Source: Haloplanus ruber (GTDB taxonomy: Archaea; Halobacteriota; Halobacteria; Halobacteriales; Haloferacaceae). Taken from it: a DNA stretch of 64,000 bases. Position numbers and translations under genes: made by a program. The stretch is from contig NZ_JANHDK010000001.1 of the NCBI RefSeq assembly GCF_024494725.1, positions 1-64,000 of the forward strand. Direction: 5' to 3'. This document shows positions 60,862 to 64,000 of this stretch, piece by piece; the first letter of the stretch is position 1, and every line of letters begins with the position of its first letter. A model generated the notes under the pieces. It was not told the origin of the DNA. It searched no databases and was given only the letters and a program-made list of their open reading frames with translations.

Positions 60862-62580
60862 TCACTCCTCCCACGCTTCGGCGAGGGTGCGCTGGACCGC
60901 CTCCTCGCCGACGGCGGCCGCGAGGTGTTCGAACCCTTGGCGTTCCCGCCGGTCGCCGGCGTCGGCGACGAGTCGCGAGACGATGAACTCGGGCGTAGAC
61001 TTGCCGACGGTGCCAAAGCGGGGCTGATAATCCACCCGTAGCTCCAAGTCACCCGTCAGCCCCTCGGCGAAGATGCCGTCGACCCGGGCGGCCTCGGGGA
61101 GTGGACTCAGGTCGTCCGCGAGGTGGGTGACGTAGACGCCGAGGGCGCCTCGCTCGACGGTGAGGTCGACCAGCCCGTTCAGCAGGTCGGCGGCCCGCCC
61201 CGGCTCCGTGATTGCCTCGAACTCGTCGACGAGCATCAGCGTTCGCCCGTCGTCGGTCAGCGGCGGGACGATGGACTTCAGCGTCGACTCCAGCACGCCC
61301 GCGTTGAAGCTCGCGTGTCGGCGGTGGAAGACGACGGCGTCGAAGCCCCCGACTTCGGCGCGGTCGGCGGGCACCGGCAGCCCCATCGCGGCCAAGAGCG
61401 CGACGGCACAACAGGTCTCCAGCAGCGTCGTCTTCCCGCCGCTGTTGGCGCCGGTCAGCACCGCCACGCGGTCGCCGGTCGGGGGCGACAGGTCGTGGTT
61501 CCCGACCGCGTAGGTCACGGGGTCGGGGTCGTCGAGAAAGAGGTTGCGCGCCCCCTCGACGGCGAGGCGGTCGCCCCCGAGGATCGGCCGGACGAGGCCG
61601 TGTGCCTCGGCGAAGCGGGCCAGCGAGAGGTCGACGGCCACGTCGTCGACGGCGGCGAGTACCCGGTCGACGTCCTCGCGGGCGTCGGCGACCGCCGCCC
61701 GAAGGTCGTCCTCGATTTCGCGTTCGCGCTCGGTCGCCCGCCGTTCGAGGTCGTCGACGAGCGCCCGGAGCGCCGTACTCACGAAGTCGGCGGCGTCGTG
61801 GGCCTCCGCGGGTGCGGCCTCCTCGATGGCCGACCGCGAGAGACTCGTCTCGCGGTCGACGTAGTCGGCGAAGGCTCGCTGGAAGTCCGCCAGGTCGCGG
61901 ACACCCGTCTCGCGGACCCGTTCGAGCACGTCGAAGGCATCGTTTTCGAGGGCGCGGGCGTCGTCGAGGCGGGCCCGGAGGTCGTCGAGGCGGTCGTCGG
62001 CGCCGGCGGCGACCCCGTCGGCGGTCACGTAGCCGAGCGCGTCGGCCGCCTCCCGCAAGGCGTCGGGATCGACCGCGCCGAGGGCGTCGAAGGCGGTGCC
62101 GTCGAGGCCCGCCCCCCGGAGCGAGAGCGCGGCGTCGACGGCGGCCCGCTCGCTTCCGGCGGCGGCGTCGTAGGCGTCGAAGGCCTCGACCACCGCCGCC
62201 CGCCCCGCATCGTCGAGGGCGGTCCAGGCCTCGCGGGCGTCGTCGACGGCGTCGAGTCGCGCCTCGATTGCCTCGCGTGCGGAGAGTGGCGTCAACACGC
62301 GGAGCCGGTCGGCCGCGTGCCGGGTGAGCGCGTACCCGCTTGCCAGTTCGAGCAGGTCGTCGTACACCTCGCGCGCGTCGCGGGTGGCGAGCGCGTCCAT
62401 CCCGGCCTGATCGTTCGCGCGCCTGAGGATGCGCGTCGCCCGACCGCGTGTGATCCCCGCGTCGGTCAGCGCGCGCACGTCCGCGGACTCGATGGCGTCG
62501 ACGGCGGCTTCCTCCCCGAGCGCCTCGCGGAGGCGCTCGCTCGTCTTCGGTCCCACCCCCCAGTAATCCTCCAGTCGCAT
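60862..62580 (-). CDS. MutS5-like ATPase (MutS family)
   Basis: 572 residues. An N-terminal helix-hairpin-helix domain (YWGVGPKTSERLREALG) and a long helical lever region precede the MutS ATPase: Walker A GANSGGKTTLL near residue 375, Walker B MLVDEFEAI, and FHRRHASFNAGVLES. Mismatch-recognition domain I of MutS is absent, so it belongs to the MutS2/MutS5-like branch with roles in recombination or branched DNA. TATA CTATAACC lies 27 nt upstream. Confidence 0.88.
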   Translation of the reverse strand: MRLEDYWGVGPKTSERLREALGEEAAVDAIESADVRALTDAGITRGRATRILRRANDQAGMDALATRDAREVYDDLLELASGYALTRHAADRLRVLTPLSAREAIEARLDAVDDAREAWTALDDAGRAAVVEAFDAYDAAAGSERAAVDAALSLRGAGLDGTAFDALGAVDPDALREAADALGYVTADGVAAGADDRLDDLRARLDDARALENDAFDVLERVRETGVRDLADFQRAFADYVDRETSLSRSAIEEAAPAEAHDAADFVSTALRALVDDLERRATEREREIEDDLRAAVADAREDVDRVLAAVDDVAVDLSLARFAEAHGLVRPILGGDRLAVEGARNLFLDDPDPVTYAVGNHDLSPPTGDRVAVLTGANSGGKTTLLETCCAVALLAAMGLPVPADRAEVGGFDAVVFHRRHASFNAGVLESTLKSIVPPLTDDGRTLMLVDEFEAITEPGRAADLLNGLVDLTVERGALGVYVTHLADDLSPLPEAARVDGIFAEGLTGDLELRVDYQPRFGTVGKSTPEFIVSRLVADAGDRRERQGFEHLAAAVGEEAVQRTLAEAWEE

Positions 62581-62602
62581 ACTGGGGCCAGTGTCGCCGG
62601 AG

Positions 62603-62610
62603 GGTTATAG
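62603..62610 (-). promoter_or_regulatory. TATA box of the MutS5-like gene
   Basis: CTATAACC on the minus strand is centred 27 nt upstream of the ATG at 62580. Confidence 0.55.
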
Positions 62611-62679
62611 TCACTCCCGGTTCCCCGCCCTGCCCGTTCCGCGGGCCAAGAGGGTCCCCGATATTCCACCTCCGCGAGC

Positions 62680-62691
62680 CGAACATCTTCG
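62680..62691 (+). promoter_or_regulatory. Candidate regulator site before the NO reductase gene
   Basis: The near-palindrome CGAACATCTTCG (outer arms CGAA / TTCG) lies about 65-76 nt before the ATG at 62756, upstream of a TATA-like TTCGGTTCAA (about 62721-62730). Denitrification genes in haloarchaea are known to be controlled by a redox regulator, but binding here is only a guess. Confidence 0.25.
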
Positions 62692-62755
62692 AGGGGTGCC
62701 CCGAGGGTCGGGAATCTGGTTTCGGTTCAAGGAGTCGCGTCTCCCACGTCGACCC

Positions 62756-64000
62756 ATGAGGCTCACCCGAAAGACAATCGCGAAGGTGATCGCCGTGGCG
62801 TTCGTGTTCAACCTCGTCGTCATGGGCGCCGGGGCCTGGTTCGCGTATCACGAGGCACCACCCATTCCGGATCAGGTCGTCGGTCCCGACGGCGAGACGG
62901 TGGTCACCGGCGATGGAATCAGGGACGGCAAGGAGGCGTTCCAGCAACACGGGCTGATGAATCACGGATCGATCCTCGGCAACGGGGCGTACTACGGCGA
63001 GGACTACACCGCCGATGCCCTGGAGTTGAAGACCACGTACATGCGGTCGTACTACGCCCAAGAGCGGTACGACACCGCGTACGACGACCTGCCGACCGGT
63101 GAACGGGCGGCTGTCGACGAGGTGGTCAAGGAAGACCTCGACGGCCAGTACGACGGCGGAAATATCGAGTACTCGGCGGCGGAGCTGTACGCCCATCAGG
63201 AGGTCCGCGAGGTGTACGTCGAGCGCTACCACGAGGGGAGCCACGAACGCGGCGTCCCCGAGGGCATGATCGACAGCGAGGCGGACGCCCGCCAGTTCGC
63301 CGACTTCGCGATGTGGACGGCGTGGTTCTCTCACACCGACCGTCCGGACGGTGACCACTCCTACACCAACGAGTGGCCGTACGCGCCCGGGGCGGGCAAC
63401 GACGCCACCGGCGCCGCGATGACCTGGAGTGTCATCGCGATGGTGTTGCTGGTCGCCGGGGCTGGCTTCGGTATCTGGCTCTACCGCTCGGTTCGGCTCC
63501 CCGAGCCGTCCGCCGAGGGACTCTCGGTGCCCGAACCCGGTGACGTGAGCGTCTTCCCCAGCCAGCGCTCGGCGCTTCGTTTCGTCCCCGTCGCCGCTGG
63601 TCTCTTTCTCGCACAGGTGTTGCTCGGTGGCCTGCTCGCACACTTCTACATCGAGCGGGCCGGCTTCTTCGGGATCGAGCAGCTATTCGGCGTCCCCATC
63701 CTCCAGATCCTTCCCTTTTCGATTGCGAAGACGTGGCACATCGACCTCGGCATCCTCTGGATTGCCGCCACGTGGCTCGGCGCCGGGCTGTATCTCCCGC
63801 CGCTGTTGACCGGCCACGAGCCGAACAACCAGTCGACGTACATCAACGGCCTGCTGGCTGCGGTGATCGTAGTCACCGTCGGCGGCCTCGGCGGCATCTG
63901 GCTCGGGGCGAACGGCTATCTCGGTGACCTCTGGTGGCTCCTCGGCAACGAGGGCCTGGAGTACCTCGAGGTCGGCAAAGTCTGGCAGTTCGGCCTGCTG
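62756..64000 (+). CDS. norB: Quinol-dependent nitric oxide reductase, N-terminal part (cut by window end)
   Basis: The first 415 residues of a qNOR-type protein. The N-terminal helix (KVIAVAFVFNLVVMGAGAWFAY) precedes a large extracytoplasmic part (GKEAFQQHGLMNHGSILGNGAYYGEDYTADAL in family order), and the catalytic heme-copper oxidase-type helices begin near residue 220. KTWHIDLGILWIAATWLG contains the first heme-ligand His. It reduces NO to N2O with electrons from quinol, so the organism probably respires nitrogen oxides or detoxifies NO. The gene continues beyond the window. Confidence 0.93.
   Translation, partial: MRLTRKTIAKVIAVAFVFNLVVMGAGAWFAYHEAPPIPDQVVGPDGETVVTGDGIRDGKEAFQQHGLMNHGSILGNGAYYGEDYTADALELKTTYMRSYYAQERYDTAYDDLPTGERAAVDEVVKEDLDGQYDGGNIEYSAAELYAHQEVREVYVERYHEGSHERGVPEGMIDSEADARQFADFAMWTAWFSHTDRPDGDHSYTNEWPYAPGAGNDATGAAMTWSVIAMVLLVAGAGFGIWLYRSVRLPEPSAEGLSVPEPGDVSVFPSQRSALRFVPVAAGLFLAQVLLGGLLAHFYIERAGFFGIEQLFGVPILQILPFSIAKTWHIDLGILWIAATWLGAGLYLPPLLTGHEPNNQSTYINGLLAAVIVVTVGGLGGIWLGANGYLGDLWWLLGNEGLEYLEVGKVWQFGLL

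Noticed and set aside
61049-63643. An 864-codon minus-strand frame
   Set aside because: Overlaps the MutS5-like and norB genes in another phase and becomes almost pure Arg/Gly/Ala.
1-64000. tRNA genes or an intact insertion sequence
   Set aside because: No T-loop/acceptor pattern or transposase with terminal inverted repeats could be found by eye; weak remnants near 0.5-1 kb are too poor to call.

Overview
The window comes from a halophilic euryarchaeon (class Halobacteria). GC content is high, the predicted proteins are strongly acidic, and many genes have an archaeal TATA box about 25-30 nt upstream of the start codon, as expected for leaderless transcripts. Haloarchaeal hallmarks include a PGF-CTERM surface protein, type IV pilins, a bacterioopsin-activator-type regulator, RfcL with a PIP-box tail, an Rpa/Rpap/Rpe operon, a CDC48 ATPase, an XPD helicase and an HMG-CoA synthase. 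No rRNA, tRNA, CRISPR array or intact insertion sequence was seen. The genus cannot be fixed from sequence alone; a Haloferacales-like species is a guess.

Layout. 1-2900: the 3' end of a PGF-CTERM surface protein, a gene-poor decayed stretch, a Tat-type lipoprotein gene, and a frameshifted second copy of the PGF-CTERM 3' end with its terminator. 2.9-9.4 kb: rfcL, a zinc alcohol dehydrogenase, a heme A synthase, a malic enzyme-phosphotransacetylase fusion and RNase HI. 9.5-16.5 kb: a CBS protein, an EamA transporter, a cytidylate-kinase-like protein with a changed P-loop, two tiny membrane proteins, a DASH-type cryptochrome/photolyase coupled to a 2Fe-2S ferredoxin, a DUF457 protein, a hydratase and an XRE regulator. 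16.5-24.7 kb: HMG-CoA synthase, two pilin-like exported proteins, a DUF2150 protein, a TatD-like hydrolase, a lipoprotein, a NYN-domain protein and a cysteine-rich HTH_10 regulator. 24.8-32.8 kb: an SLC13 permease, gcvT-gcvH, a zinc ribbon protein and a Trk potassium uptake group (trkA-trkH facing a second trkH).

32.8-37.9 kb is a small-molecule catabolism cluster: an SDR lacking the usual catalytic residues, an enolase-superfamily sugar-acid dehydratase, a LarA-like nickel-pincer isomerase and a FAH-family hydrolase, then a NUDIX protein. 38-46.9 kb is DNA and protein maintenance: a CDC48 ATPase, an Lhr helicase and the rpa-rpap-rpe operon with overlapping genes. 46.9-53.9 kb holds riboflavin/F420 pathway arfC, thioredoxin, SBDS, a FUN14 protein, HflX, moaC coupled to NAD(P)HX repair, and an MFS transporter. 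53.9-56.7 kb is a compact unit: a membrane-anchored HTH regulator, a subtilase homologue without the catalytic Asp, and a DUF5658-like membrane protein. 56.8-64 kb: an XPD helicase, a zinc ribbon protein, an ASPIC/FG-GAP protein without a signal peptide, a MutS5-like ATPase and the first part of a quinol-type nitric oxide reductase cut by the window end.

Most of the window is ordinary chromosomal housekeeping. The parts that stand out are the 32.8-37.3 kb catabolic cluster, the 54-56.7 kb regulator/pseudo-subtilase unit, the photolyase-ferredoxin pair, the acidic Trp/Cys tail on a pilin, and the decaying duplication at the left end.
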